Made by a program: the position numbers and the translations under genes. The notes under the pieces are model-generated. The model did no database searches. It saw only the letters and a list, made by a program, of their open reading frames with translations, and had not been told where the DNA came from. A DNA stretch of 64,000 bases from Polytrichum commune (Eukaryota; Streptophyta; Polytrichopsida; Polytrichales; Polytrichaceae), in contig OX485804.1 in NCBI GenBank assembly GCA_950295325.1, positions 60,232,533 through 60,296,532 on the forward strand. Reading direction: 5' to 3'. Shown here piece by piece: positions 1-11,140 of this stretch (positions are counted from its first letter, which is position 1; the number at the start of each line of letters is the position of its first letter).

Positions 1-1272
1 AGCTTGGTACCAATCTTCGCACAAAATCATCTGCAAAGTGCCCTGGTTTTTAGAGTGTCACATAAACCCTAAAACATGAATCATCGATGTTGAAATGAAC
101 ACCTGGCATATTTTCAAGCTACCAAAGACATGTCATGACAGAATGAGAAGACGTACTCAAAATTTACATGCTCATGGTCTCCTTTCGAATTGCTGGCAGC
201 AGCTCTGGCTAAACTCAGGATTCTTGATGTCACTCCAGGAATTTCTCGGCCTCTGCTTGCAAAGAGAAAATCCCCCAACAAAATTGAGCTGTCGCAGTCT
301 AAAGCCAATTCTTTGCACATCTTCGATATGTGTTTTGTATATTGCTCTATTGTTCCTAAGCACCTCAAATGGGAGAGAAGCTTAACTTTTGAGACCACCG
401 ATACAATTCATAGCTCAATTTCAAATTGGTCACATGAAGATTGACATACATCAAAAAAGTTTAGCAAAAGATAATCCTCTAACAAAATTGAGCTGTCACA
501 ATCTGAAGCCGATTCTCTGCAATGGGCTGTTATTGCACATCCTGATTCTGTGTTTGTACATTGCTCCTTTGATGTTCCCAAGCACGTCGATGGCAGAGAA
601 GCTCAAGTTTAGAGACCACCGATACAATTTACAACCCGACTCATTGGTCACACGAAGCTTGACATATGTCAAAAAACGAATGAAATCTGTCTTCAGATAG
701 GACACATCATGTGTATTCTTGGGCATACATATCACATTCACTATGCCCTCCTTAACCTAAAGATACAACGCAAACATCATCTCCTACATCCATAATCATG
801 TTTCATCAACATCAGGTAATCAATCAGAACAAATTAAATCAGATGGGCATATAGACTCACATCTTTGCAAAGAACGCACACTGTGAAGAATTTTCCCTTT
901 CCCTTCTACCAAGGAGAGTGACCCTCCTCCTGACAACATTGTAACGCAATTGAGACGAAGCAGTTGTGGAGCTGCCAACACAGACAATTACACATTCTTC
1001 ATAAGTTAATGTCAGCCTTCTTTAGAATAACTTGGAGTCCTACAATGCCCAAACAACTTACATTGAGTTTTGCATACAAACACAACAAGATTTCTACCAG
1101 CTTTTGTTGCGATTGATTAGTATGCCAAAAACAAAAGAGGAAAAAGGCCTGCAAAATGCATTCCATCACTTAACACTTAATTGAGAGCTCGTTTGAGCCA
1201 CATAAGGTGGATGTCTCACGCAGATTGGGGTGAGACGGTGGTGAAGGAAGGCGTTGCCATCGCCACCGCCAT
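1..1272 (-). CDS. Candidate gene for a plastid-targeted protein, 5' exons only (partial)
   Basis: Reading the minus strand from ATG at 1272, exon 1 (1272-1220) and exon 2 (971-861) join in frame through a GTGAGA donor and a TTGGCAG acceptor. Together they give about 54 residues starting MAVAMATPSFTTVSPQSAST and ending in an Arg-rich stretch (YNVVRRRVTLLGRRERENSS). The composition is rich in Ser, Thr and Arg and poor in acidic residues, as in a chloroplast transit peptide. Exon 2 ends at a good GTGAGT donor (860-855). Further exons are unresolved. An open stretch at 398-114 (containing ALDCDSSILLGDFLF and REIPGVTSRILSLARAAA) and an acceptor-like site just before position 31 suggest the gene continues past the left edge. 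I do not recognise the mature protein. Seen: open frames and splice signals. Inferred: gene status and targeting. Confidence 0.38.
268..675. repeat. Imperfect tandem duplication, period about 205 bp
   Basis: Segment 268-460 recurs at about 470-675 in the same orientation. Both copies hold the block AACAAAATTGAGCTGTC, the run GAGACCACCGATACAATT and a TTGACATA...TCAAAAAA end. On the minus strand both copies encode a DCDSSILL peptide, but the second copy is disrupted. This lies within the candidate minus-strand gene and may be an exon-plus-intron duplication. Confidence 0.7.
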
Positions 1273-1279
1273 GGCTGTT

Positions 1280-1990
1280 GTGCTCTTGTTCTGAAGCTCC
1301 TTAGCTCTCCTCCAAGCTTACTCCCATTGCTTTTGCTTTCCCATGGACCAAAAACCCAACTTTTTCATGTTTTGGGGGGTATTGGGGACCTTGACCAATC
1401 ACTCGTGGACAAGTTATGGGCGGACCTATAGATCAATTGTGTGTTACCTTAAACTTTACTGGTTGGAAATTTGTAGCAAATTCTATATTCATGAAAAAAA
1501 AATTTAAAACTTACATTTTTCTTAGAATATGTTTCATGTTTTTTTATTTTTCACTTTGGGTTTTGCAACCTTCACCAACTAAAAGAGAAATCCAAAGCCT
1601 ACAGTTGTGCATGATATCTTCCTTTTGAGCATTGCTTGTCATAGGTCATCTTGTTAGTGAATTTCTCACCTTTGCTTTCAATAATGGAACCCTCTTGACA
1701 ATAAACATAATTGTTTATAAGTTTTTGAAATTATATTTAGTTGCCATATCTTTGGAAAGATGACTACATATAGCTTATCATAAACAAGTAAAATTAATCT
1801 TCCTTCCTTTTTTGTTCCCTCCCATCCTTGGAGGGATATTATTGGAGCTTTGGATGGTATCTCCCATGATTTTGTTGGGCAAACATTCCATGTTAAATAT
1901 GGGGGTCAACAAATGAGAGTATCTTTGCCTTGTTGTCAAGCAATTTAATGAGAATGTGATCACTATCCCATGTATTCTTTTTTTTTGGAT
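1280..1990. other. Intergenic, AT-rich, with a dispersed repeat fragment
   Basis: No gene seen. About 1415-1545 resembles 59390-59510: both have CCTATAGAT near the start, then AAATTTGTAGCAA, ATTCATGAA and CTTAGAATATGTTTC. It is therefore part of a dispersed repeat of unknown class. Confidence 0.5.
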
Positions 1991-1993
1991 GTT

Positions 1994-2352
1994 ACACGAG
2001 CTCGGGGGGGGGGGGGGGTAGTGTGTTAAAAAGTTAAGGATATAGGTGCGAACAACCACTATTTTATAGGGGGGTATTACTTTCAATTCTCTTCTTTTTT
2101 TCACATGCTATCATTATGTAATTTTCTACTTTGGGTGAATAGAAAAATGGCTTGCATTACTTATAATTCCAAATTACCTATTATTTCATACCCTATAGTA
2201 CTTTAAAGATGTCCAATGCCATTTTTGATACCCTATATTACTCTTAAGTTCATTTATAATTTTTTGCCCCCATGTTTTTAAAATACCCTATCATTTGTTC
2301 GCACGTATATTGCTACTCCAACCAATGACTACCCCCCCCCCCGAGTACACGA
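1994..2352. mobile_element. Short inverted-repeat element with G-run/C-run termini
   Basis: The left end reads ACACGAGCTCG followed by a run of about 14 G and TAGT. The right end is its near reverse complement (ACTA, about 13 C, GAGTACACGAG). A second inner pair is also inverted (GTGCGAAC near 2045, GTTCGCAC near 2298). About 360 bp, no coding capacity; best described as a MITE-like element of unknown superfamily. Confidence 0.5.
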
Positions 2353-3066
2353 GTGGATTTTTTTTGAAATTCATACCTCATGATAAAATTTAATAGTGAA
2401 ATTTAATCCATAAAAAATAAAAAAACCTTGGGGAAGGTCCAAATGATCATATTATGTTTGAATATAAATAATTAGTGTATAATGTAGCAACTTAAAGTCA
2501 CTTTAATAGGTTTAAGCATATCGATAAATTTTCACTCTAATCAAAACCAATTTATGGTGCGCCCTTGTGTCCTAGCTTGTGCACTCCTTTGGCTCTTACC
2601 TTTGCTCTCATACACATTCTATTCATTAAAGCTTTAGTACGTTTCAAGATTGTGATTACATATTTCTTATAATTTGAATAAATAAATTATAATCGTTGAC
2701 TAAAAAACTCCAGAGAGATGAAATAACCAAATTCTTGAGTTTTTTGGGGGGAACACACGAGGCGCTTTTGACCACCTGGCTAGTTTTCCATCAAGTAGAG
2801 AGACGATTTCACGGCCGAGAAATTCTAAAAGCTTTTCAAGTTATATGCTTTTGTGCCCCATGTTTTGTTACCCCCGGCAGTAAAACCCAGGTTTCCTATG
2901 CAATCCCTCCAGACTCCAGAGATCCAGAGTTGAAACCCTCCAGAGATCAGGGAGCCCTAAGTTTAACGTGATTGGATCCTCACTGTTGGGTTAGTTCACC
3001 CCCAAGTTTCAGCATTCAATCATATTATTGTTATTTAATGATTCGGGTTGTGGGGTTTAGGCGTGC
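2353..3066. other. Intergenic, nothing recognised
   Basis: No coding region, RNA gene or clear repeat seen. The GC content rises after about 2740, towards the kinase gene, so part of this may be distal promoter. Confidence 0.4.
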
Positions 3067-3930
3067 GGGTCAAGTCTCTTCGTATCCTTCTTGGGCTCCG
3101 ATGTTGTTGTACACATTTTGACTTCAATCGGGTTAACTAATTTCAGTGAGATTCTTCCAGCCAGGGTTTTTTAAATAGTAAGAATAAGCATCATCATGTT
3201 TGGAGTGGTTTGGAAGTTTGAAATCTGAGTTTATGTGGCAAAGGGCATTCAGGTGATGTCCTTATGTGCCATCTTCAGTTACTGGAAGATGATGATGGGT
3301 TGTTGATGTCAGGGTTCAGCATTGACAGCAATATTGGTATGAAGTTTGGCCAGGAATCAATCTGTAAGAACAAACATCTTCAGAGTTTTTGAGATAGCTC
3401 AATACTTGGGAGTTTGGGATTTGAGGTTGTATGGCCAGGGCATTAATGGTAATTGACACCAATATGTCAAATTGCTCATATCCTCCGAAGGAACAGGGTT
3501 GGGCAATATTTTGTTATGATTTGGGGAACTGGAGAGCAACCCTTGCAGATTTGGCCAAGGTTTGAGCATTCATTTTAATATGAGGGTCAAGTCTCTTCAT
3601 CATCCTCCTTGTGCTCTGATGGTGTTGTGCACATTCTGACTTCAATTAGGGTATGACATTCTTGTTGCCAGGATTTCCATTTGTGAGAACAAGCATTATC
3701 TTCGGAGATCTGAGCTTATGTGGCAAGGGCATGAATGGTGTCCTGATGTGCCCATCTTTGGATGCTGGAAGATGATGATGGCCTGTTTGAAGCAAACCTC
3801 CTCTGTCAGGGTTCATCAGCATTGACACCAAATTGTGAATTGCTCGTATTCTCAAAAGGATCAGAATTGGCAAGAATTTTGGTATGAAGTTTGGGGAACT
3901 GGAGAGCAACCCTTGCAGATTTGGCCAGGG
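3067..3930. repeat. Degenerate tandem duplications upstream of the kinase start
   Basis: Related blocks lie at about 3067-3360, 3361-3570 and 3588-3930. Blocks one and three share GGTCAAGTCTCTTC, a TGACTTCAAT motif, TTATGTGGCAA and TGGAAGATGATGATGG. Blocks two and three share GGGGAACTGGAGAGCAACCC and TTGCAGATTTGGCCA. The third block ends 18 bp before the kinase ATG, so the duplications probably fall in the promoter or 5' UTR. Confidence 0.75.
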
Positions 3931-3948
3931 TTAGGAGGAGGATAGACA

Positions 3949-6900
3949 ATGGGGTGCACATGGTCAGGGTTGAATGCGCTCTACGAGGTCGTCGGGAGCG
4001 GGACAGATGTGTGGGTGAACAAGAGACGGTTCCGGATCCAGCGAAGGCTTGGCGAGGGAGGCTTTGCATTCGTCTACTTAGTCAGAGAGCAGCCGGGCGA
4101 ACAGCCCTGGGAGGAGCCCAAGGATCCATCCCACATCTCAGGTGCCATATCACGTGCCCTCTATTCCCAACCCTCTTCTTCTGCACACTTCCAAATTCCT
4201 CAAGGTAAAGGCGGTCCGGGAATGTCAGGAGATGCTCAGGGCATAGTGAATGCTGATGAATTTGATGCAAACGAGGCACCCATGCTCCAGAAACTACGTG
4301 CACTGCAATTTTTGTCTTGTTGTTTGTTGGGTCCCCTATTAGTATTGATTTCAGTAGCACCAGTGCCCCTCTTCCATGCCAAAACGATTTAGCAAAAGGA
4401 AAAACATAACAAGGGATCCACGTTATGAAAAAAGTGAAGTTTACCCCGCCATGTGGCTTAAGTTAAGTTTGCGATTTCACAAGCGCAGAGGGAGTCCAAG
4501 GATCCATCCCAGACCTCAGGTTCCATCACATGTCCTCTTTGTCCAACCCTTTTCTTCTGCACTCTCCCAAATTTCTCAAGAAAGGCAATCCAGGGAATGT
4601 CAGGAGATGCTCCGGGCAGAGAGGACTCTGATGCAAAAAGTCCACCCATTTTCCAGAAACTATGCGCACTGCATTTTCGTCTACTTGTTTGTTGGATCCC
4701 CTATAATTATCGATTCATTAGCATTAGTACCCCTCTTCTATGCCACAAGATTTAGCAAATGGAAAGCAAAAACAAGGGGGACTAACCTAATGGAGGTCAT
4801 TTCTCCCGACTCGCCACGGGCAACCGTTCACATGTTGGTTCAAGTTCACCTGGTTTTATGAACCGATGACCAATAAGAGATTGTGTTCTTCTCCTCTTCT
4901 AGAGACCCATCTTAAAACCTCCTACCTCACATTGGACCCGATATAATATCACTTTCTTACTCAGAAAGGTCTTGCTAATAAATTATCTAAGCCATCTACG
5001 GAGACTGGCAGCTCTTTATACAGGTTAGGGCTTCAGAGGAGGGGTTAAGACTAGAAGAAGGAAACAGGGCTCTTGCAAAGAGACTCCATGTTTACGGTAT
5101 GGCACTTCCGATCAAATTTTTCCTGAGGTCTCTAGACTCCTTGAAATTGTGGAGAACATTTGATAGAATTCTTGTAGAGTAGTTACGGCTGAATTTGGCC
5201 TCTCCAGGTTTCTCGCAACACCGAATTCCAGATTAGTCTGGCCTGCACTAAAATTTAAGGCCAATCATTCCTTCTACTTGAGGATGACACACATATTGAA
5301 CCCTCAATTGAAGGGTGGCAACACCTATGATACCCGCAATAGTTCTTACCTGGAGTTTGGTATAGTAGTGGACGAAGGTTTGCAGGAAGACCTTGATATC
5401 TTGGATCTGTTGCGTTTGATAATGTTATCTGCCAATGTATGGCTATTTGAAGTAAGCTTACAATATAGGGAATGGGTGGAACAGAAAATGGATTGTATGC
5501 GCTGAAAAAGGTGTTGGTACAGACAGAGGAGCAACTAGAGTTGGTGAAGCATGAGATCCATGTTCTGACCCTGTTTAATCATCCCAATCTGATTCCTCTT
5601 CTCGATTATTCGATAATCAGTGTGAAAGTAAGCATATGTTCTCACTTTTGGCAGCATTTCTTTTTGTTGCACCTGGAGAGAGCAGATTGAGGTTTAGAGA
5701 AGACGGGTCTTAAATGGATAGTTTATGCTCTGCACCCACTTCTCCTGGTGTGTCAAACACGAGATTAGTATGAGATAATTAGAAAATCCAAATCAAGGCC
5801 ACAGCCATTTTACTCGTAATTTACGGAACTCATATGAATATCTGATTCATGATCAAAGTGAAGATTGTCCTTCTTCTTGAATGATCATAAAGGTCTCCCC
5901 AATTGTGTTGACTATTGAGCCTTAGAATAGTTCACAAATTCTAAGCACATGGTTCAATCTCTTCTGAACCACACATGTCTAGTTGGTGTCTTTTTGTAGT
6001 TCCTCACCTAACTACACACTGCTCAAATATAGGTGTCCGATTAAGATAAGCAACCAAAATAGGCCCATGTGTCTTATCTGAGATTGTGTTTTTCACTATT
6101 TATTTGAGTCAGAAATTTCAGAAATCGGGAACTGATGGTTTGTCATACAGGGGGGTCTACCGGAGGGGACATGGAGCCAAGAAGCTTATCTGCTCTTTCC
6201 TGTGCATCTTGATGGAACAGTGCTTGATCGTCTCACTGAAATGCAGTCCACCAAGACTTTCTTCCCAACGATCACCGTCCTGCATATATTCCAACAAGTA
6301 AGTTGTATTTTCCATGTCTCTGGATCAGGTTTTCAAGCATATCTTTGAGCTTGTGTGCCCACCTTCATCCACATAGTTGTGAGGGGTACATCATACACCA
6401 CAATTGAATTTTTATAGTGTTATGTCAACTTTATAAACATTGTACATAATATTATAGCGTCTGGAAGATTGTGATATAGGCTCCTGACCTTTTCTCAGAT
6501 ATGTGCAGGGCTGATGCACATGCATACACATGACCCACCGTACGCTCACAATGACTTGAAGCCTGGGAATGTGTTACTGATAAAGCGCCCTAACCAGCCT
6601 CCAAAGGTTGTGATCATGGACTTTGGTAGTGCGACACCTGCTTGGAAGCAAGTGCGATCACGAGCGGAAGCCCTTGTTGTGCAGGTATAGAGCTTCTCTG
6701 AAATTGTAAAATGAACAAGAAGTATGCATCACAAACCTCAAAATTCATACATCATCAACATTGATTTCACATTGACTCAATCACATTAAACTATAACATC
6801 AAATCAATGCTTACCAAACATAGGTTTGGATTTTTTTTTATACATATATATAGCTAGAGTCTACATTCTATAATTTCAAGACCTAAAAGGTTAAGTTTTA

Positions 6901-7585
6901 AGTTGAACCAATATTGAATGAATCATTAACTAAATATTGAGGTAGCACTGAAAAGATATCAAACCCTAAAGGATATCAAATGCTGGTCACTTGCATTTTG
7001 AGACTTGCTTCTTGCGATTTCTCATAATGAGGGGATTTCAGAGGAAATGTAGGATGCAAGAAGAATTATAGTCTTAGGATGAGTTTTGAATGGCAATATG
7101 CAGGAATGGGCTGCACAACACTGCTCAGCTCCATACAGGGCACCAGAGCTGTGGGACTGTCCGAGCCACACTGATATAGACGAGCGCAGTGATATTTGGT
7201 CTCTTGGTTGCACTCTCTTTGCTTTGATGTAAGTTTCTTCTCATTTGCCTTCTTCCCCTACCTAATTGTGCTTCCTTTGAAGATCTCACTAGACATCGTA
7301 CCATGTATTATCTTCTGTAAGTATTAACAGTATAAATTGGTATGTAGGTATGGTGTGTCACCCTTTGAGTACTGCCTCGGTGAGCAAGGTGGCAGTCTGC
7401 AATTGGCTGCAATGAGCGGTATTGTGAAGTGGCCTCCAGGGCCTAACCCACCTTACCCAGAAACACTCCGCCAGTTTGTAACATGGATGCTTCAACCGTC
7501 AGTTGAATTACGGCCGACTATTGTAGATATCTCCCTTCATGTTGATAAACTCCTTGCTAAGTTTGATACAGGTGATGGTGCTTAG
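3949..7585 (+). CDS. STK16: STK16/PK3-type membrane-anchored Ser/Thr protein kinase, 6 exons
   Basis: Exons: 3949-4141, 5485-5627, 6151-6297, 6499-6684, 7104-7228, 7348-7585 (1032 nt, 343 aa, phases consistent, all GT-AG). The start MGCTWSGLNALYE is the plant family N-terminus; in the STK16 family Gly2 and Cys3 are the sites of myristoylation and palmitoylation, so membrane location is expected. The kinase domain fills the rest. The Gly-rich loop is LGEGGFAFV (34-42), the ATP lysine K72 in LYALKKV, the helix-C Glu E88 in VKHEI, the catalytic loop AHNDLKPGN (D180, N185), the metal-binding DFG at 202-204 and SAPYRAPELWD in the activation segment. HND in place of HRD fits this family. Length is close to the Arabidopsis homologue from memory (about 347 aa). 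Exon 2 uses the CAG at 5482-5484, which restores HISENGLYALKKV; the earlier AG at 5468 breaks the frame. Substrate unknown. Confidence 0.93.
4110..4780. repeat. Tandem duplication spanning the kinase exon 1/intron 1 junction
   Basis: About 4110-4410 and 4485-4780 are direct copies. Both have CCAAGGATCCATCCCA, CTCAGGT, AACCCT plus TCTTCTGCAC, GGGAATGTCAGGAGATGCTC, CCAGAAACTA and ATTTAGCAAA. The first copy holds the last codons of exon 1 and its donor (4142). The second lies wholly in intron 1 and keeps a donor-like CCTCAGGTT near 4517, so it is a pseudo-exon duplicate that could act as a decoy splice site. Confidence 0.85.
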
Positions 7586-8323
7586 GGACTTGGCCACCAA
7601 AGACAGAACTTGATGCAGTAGTTTACCAATCCATGTGTTCATTTGAAACCTGCAGAGGTTCTCGGTGGTGACCCATCTTTTCAAATCTCTCTTTGTTTCA
7701 AAACTTATTTCACCAAGCTGGTCCTGGACTTTGTATAGTATTCCAATTATAGGTTTGCGGCAGATTGCCAGTGTTCTTTGATTTGATATCATGTGCTGAA
7801 GTTTCTTATTAATTTTGGGCTTCTCACGTGGCAGCCATAATACAGTGTTGGTTTGAGTCTCATTTAATTTGTCAATACATTAAATACTGAGGTGAGCACA
7901 CCTATTATGAAATGTGACATATATTGGTTTCTTCCATATAGGTGCATGTCCAAGTCTGAAATGCACATATCCAGAAGAATAGCTTTATATGTCATCTATG
8001 ACTTTCACTTCAAGAATTCAGGAGACATCCAATGTCAACTCTCATGTTCCTCATTTGAGTTTGCTAATGTTTACCTAATTTTTATTTTGTTATCAAATCT
8101 CTACATATGATAAATGCCAAAATAGTGTCCATAATAGGGAGACTCACCTTACCTAAGCTGTGTGTACTACATTGATTTAAGATTCAATCATGGTAGTCTA
8201 CTAGAAGACCCTGTTTGGTTTCACTGGCCATAGCAAAACTGAAAGCGTTGTATGTAGAGCTCATGTAGGATTGAAAAAATATTGGGCTTGAAGAGTATTT
8301 TTCATATACCACACTATTATGTC
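7586..8323. other. Kinase 3' UTR and intergenic
   Basis: Follows the TAG at 7583-7585 and presumably contains the 3' UTR and poly(A) site. No further gene or repeat recognised. Confidence 0.5.
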
Positions 8324-8902
8324 TAATTAGTGTGAGTTCCCATTCGGAGTTATGTGTTGCTATAACTTTTCTTTATCAACATTGTCTTTTTTACCAACTG
8401 AGCTATATCATAATCTTCAATGTGCATACTAACTACACTAAACATGACATTTAGTGTCACACCAATTCTAATTGTCTTGCTTAATCCTAATTGTAAACCG
8501 CGGTAAAGTGTCACCAACACTAAATGTTAACTCCACATAACTTGACATTCCTTGTAAATTTTTGGGAGAATTATAGATTTCAGTGTTGTTTTAACTGTCA
8601 CTGACCTAGTGATTTTTCATCCAAATTTCAATGATCCCATGACAATGTTTCATCACAAGTTGTTGGCAAGAGAAGGTAGGGTTTTGGCCACTGGGTAAAC
8701 TCATCCATCATCCATGACAATATTTGTTCGTGACACTTATTCATAAGAAGTGTCATCCGAAAAGTTACCACAGTGACATAAAATACCATAGGATACTAAA
8801 TATAAATATTTAGTGTACTTATGTTATTTGGATTAAAAAATGATACTCTCAGTAAAATGTTATTGCAATGCGTAATTCCAAATGGTAGTCCACACTAGTT
8901 AG
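8324..8902. mobile_element. MITE 'B', split by insertion of a TA-flanked element
   Basis: The ends are inverted repeats (AATTAGTGTGAGTTCC and CATTCGGAGTTATG at left; AATTCCAAATGGTAGTCC near the right). An unbroken 190-bp relative lies at 59610-59799. Here the element is opened at its TA (8434-8435) by the 380-bp element at 8436-8815. Removing that insert and one TA leaves about 197 bp, matching the unbroken copy. Confidence 0.8.
8436..8815 (+). mobile_element. TA-flanked CACTAAA element, copy 1 (380 bp)
   Basis: Starts CACTAAACATGACATTTAGT and ends AAATATTTAGTG; each end is itself nearly palindromic. It is flanked by TA (8434-8435, 8816-8817), and the unbroken host copy at 59610-59799 has a single TA at the matching place. 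TA duplication is the mark of Tc1/mariner-type insertion. Non-coding, so non-autonomous. Confidence 0.85.
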
Positions 8903-8928
8903 ACAAAAACAGTGTAGTGGGTAAGGAC

Positions 8929-9300
8929 ACTGAATTTAGTATCATATATCAAATTTGATATTTAGTGTCATATGGTATTTAATGTCACTATGGTAAATTT
9001 TCATATGACACTTCTTATGAATAAGTGAACAAATACTATCATGGATGATGGATGAGTTCATCCACTGGCCAAAACCCTACCTTCTCTTGTCAGCAACTTG
9101 TGATGAAATATTGTCATGGATGATTGAAATTTGGATGAAAAATCACTTGGTAAGTGACAGTACTTGCAACACTGTAAATCTATAATCCCCCAAAAAATTA
9201 CAAGGAATGACAAATAATGTTGGTGACACTATACCACTGTTTACAATTAGTATTGAGCAAGACAATTAGAATTGGCGACACTAAATATCATATTCAGTGT
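8929..9300 (-). mobile_element. TA-flanked CACTAAA element, copy 2, inverted to copy 1
   Basis: Reverse-orientation relative of copy 1 along nearly its full length, with shared blocks such as the complement of CATCCAAATTTCAAT and of GGTAGGGTTTTGGCC. The right end ATTCAGTG is followed by TA (9301); the left end is altered and lacks a clear TA. With copy 1 it makes inverted arms of about 370 bp around a 113-bp spacer. Confidence 0.8.
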
Positions 9301-9302
9301 AG

Positions 9303-10085
9303 ATTTTGATACCTGGCGGGTCATGGTAACTTGTGCAAATGTTGAAGGTGCATAGGGGACACGATGGAAGTTTGCAAATGGTTTATGTGGGTGGTCCGTA
9401 TTGTTATTAAAGGGCTTAGGATTTGTGGTTGTTGGCATTTGTGTTTAGGAGGTATGGTTAATATCTACCATCAAGAGGTATATGGTTGTTTCATCCCAAC
9501 TTGACATGACTCAACTAATTCTTTAATCACTAACTTCTTTAGAGGCCAAATCTGGGCTTATGATTGACTCTTGAAGGCAAATTCATCCCCAAAGGAAGGT
9601 GCTAGGAGGATCATAATAGGTATCATCGTGTTCCTCATGAAATATTCTTGTCAATGGTGATGATTCCGTTGCCAATATGAAAAGAGGGTTGTTCACCAAA
9701 AAACAATCATAGTCAAGAATGAGCTCACTTTTCCCTTTGTTGATACACTGCTCTGTATAGTTTAAATAATATTATATTGATTGAAATTTGTCAATTTTGT
9801 GTGGACTCTTTTACTTACCTCAAAGTGTATATTTATTCTTCATACAATCTTAAGATTTTGGACTATTATTTTATCGCATATACATTAATCACAATTTCTC
9901 GAAGTTTAATAGTCATGAATCAATTATGAACAAAACATGAAAAATACTAAATATTGCTACAAAATTAACGTGACCTTAAACTCATCAGCAAAACCTTTTG
10001 TTTTGGGTACAATAAAAATCGAGGAATAAAAAGCTTTGTTCTTAGATGATCCAATGAAACCACAATACACTCTTAGAAAATGAAG
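9303..10085. other. Intergenic, nothing recognised
   Basis: AT-rich, no gene, RNA gene or repeat that I can support. Confidence 0.4.
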
Positions 10086-10310
10086 GGTCAATGTCCAAGG
10101 AAGTTTTCAGACATAATCGGTCGAGATCCTATTATGACGTCAAAGACCAACCGGTTACATGTTAACATCTTTCAGTTCCTCTATATTAAACTGAAGAACA
10201 TTCTACATATTCCTCTAAAATGATCAGTACTATTCACAAAATCTTGAATTTCAACCGCTTATTTCTCAAACTCAACCGGTTCACATGTAACTAGCGGTAG
10301 GTTCTCCCCG
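10086..10310 (+). repeat. AACCGGTT repeat family, copy A
   Basis: About 220-bp dispersed repeat. The order is GTCCAAGGAAGTTTTC, CATAATCGGTCGAGATCC, CAACCGGTTACATGTT, TCCTCTAAAATGATCAG, CTTGAATTTCAACCG, TTTCTCAAACTCAACCGG, then TGTAACTAGCGG. Non-coding, with internal AACCGGTT palindromes. Other copies in this window are at 12990, 18345, 29560, 37038 and 57113. Confidence 0.8.
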
Positions 10311-10497
10311 TTCCTTGGTAAGGGTTAAAGAAAGAGACGTTGTGTGTCCGGTTTTATGTACATAAGTTGCGTTTGGGCAATGATCATTAATAAGGTTCCC
10401 TCATTATTGTAAGGGTACACTCTAGTGGAGTGGTTGTCGTATATAATACTTATAATTTAGACTCGAAAGCCCGAATGGTGCAATGGTCGGTGGTTGA

Positions 10498-10525
10498 CAT
10501 ACCATACCATACCATACCATACCAT
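10498..10525. repeat. ATACC pentanucleotide microsatellite
   Basis: Five to six uninterrupted ATACC/CATAC units, then a CATGTCATGAG sequence. Confidence 0.9.
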
Positions 10526-10684
10526 GTCATGAGATGATGGCCATGTCTTTAAACACCCGCGTGAAGAGCCTTTACTCACTGACGTTGCTATCTACCAACT
10601 TGACAGACTGTATGTACCATATACGTACATTCTAGCTACGTAACTGTTCCCGTTGTCCTTTACACTTCTTTATTGATGATGCTA

Positions 10685-11059
10685 CACTAAATATTGTATT
10701 TTATGTCACTGTGGTAACTGGTCTAGTGACACTATTTATGAACCAGTTTACAAGTACTGTCATTCCAACTTGCTTTTCGTTCATCCGAATGCCATTTATT
10801 GAAGCAAAGTTTGGTATAATTTTGCGTCCGAACAACTATGGGATGAAATATTGTCATGGATGATTGAGGTTTGGATGAAAGATCACCTAGTAAGTGGTAG
10901 TGTTAGCAACCCTGTATATCTATAATCCCCGGAAAAAATTACAAGGAATGACAAATAATGTCAGGTTAACATTTAGTGTTGGTGATACTATAGCAGGGTT
11001 TTACAATGAGTATTGAGTGAGACGATTAGAATTGGTGACACTAAATACAATATTGAGTG
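10685..11059 (-). mobile_element. TA-flanked CACTAAA element, copy 3
   Basis: 375 bp. Starts CACTAAATATTGTATTTTAT and ends ACAATATTGAGTG, with TA at 10683-10684 and 11060-11061. Its body matches the reverse complement of copies 1 and 4. Non-coding. Confidence 0.85.
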
Positions 11060-11140
11060 TAGTGACTTCAACCATTGTACACAAAACAAAACAACATGGG
11101 TGAGTAGGTGGGCCCAGATTTGAGAAGGTGGGAGTAGCTA

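Noticed and set aside
5469..5484. Kinase exon 2 starting at 5469 (TATAG acceptor)
   Set aside because: It gives the wrong phase after the donor at 4142. The ACAG at 5481-5484 restores the conserved HIS-E-NGLYALKK join.
8436..8815. CACTA (En/Spm) superfamily assignment from the CACTA ends
   Set aside because: The filled and empty sites show a 2-bp TA duplication, not the 3-bp duplication of CACTA elements.
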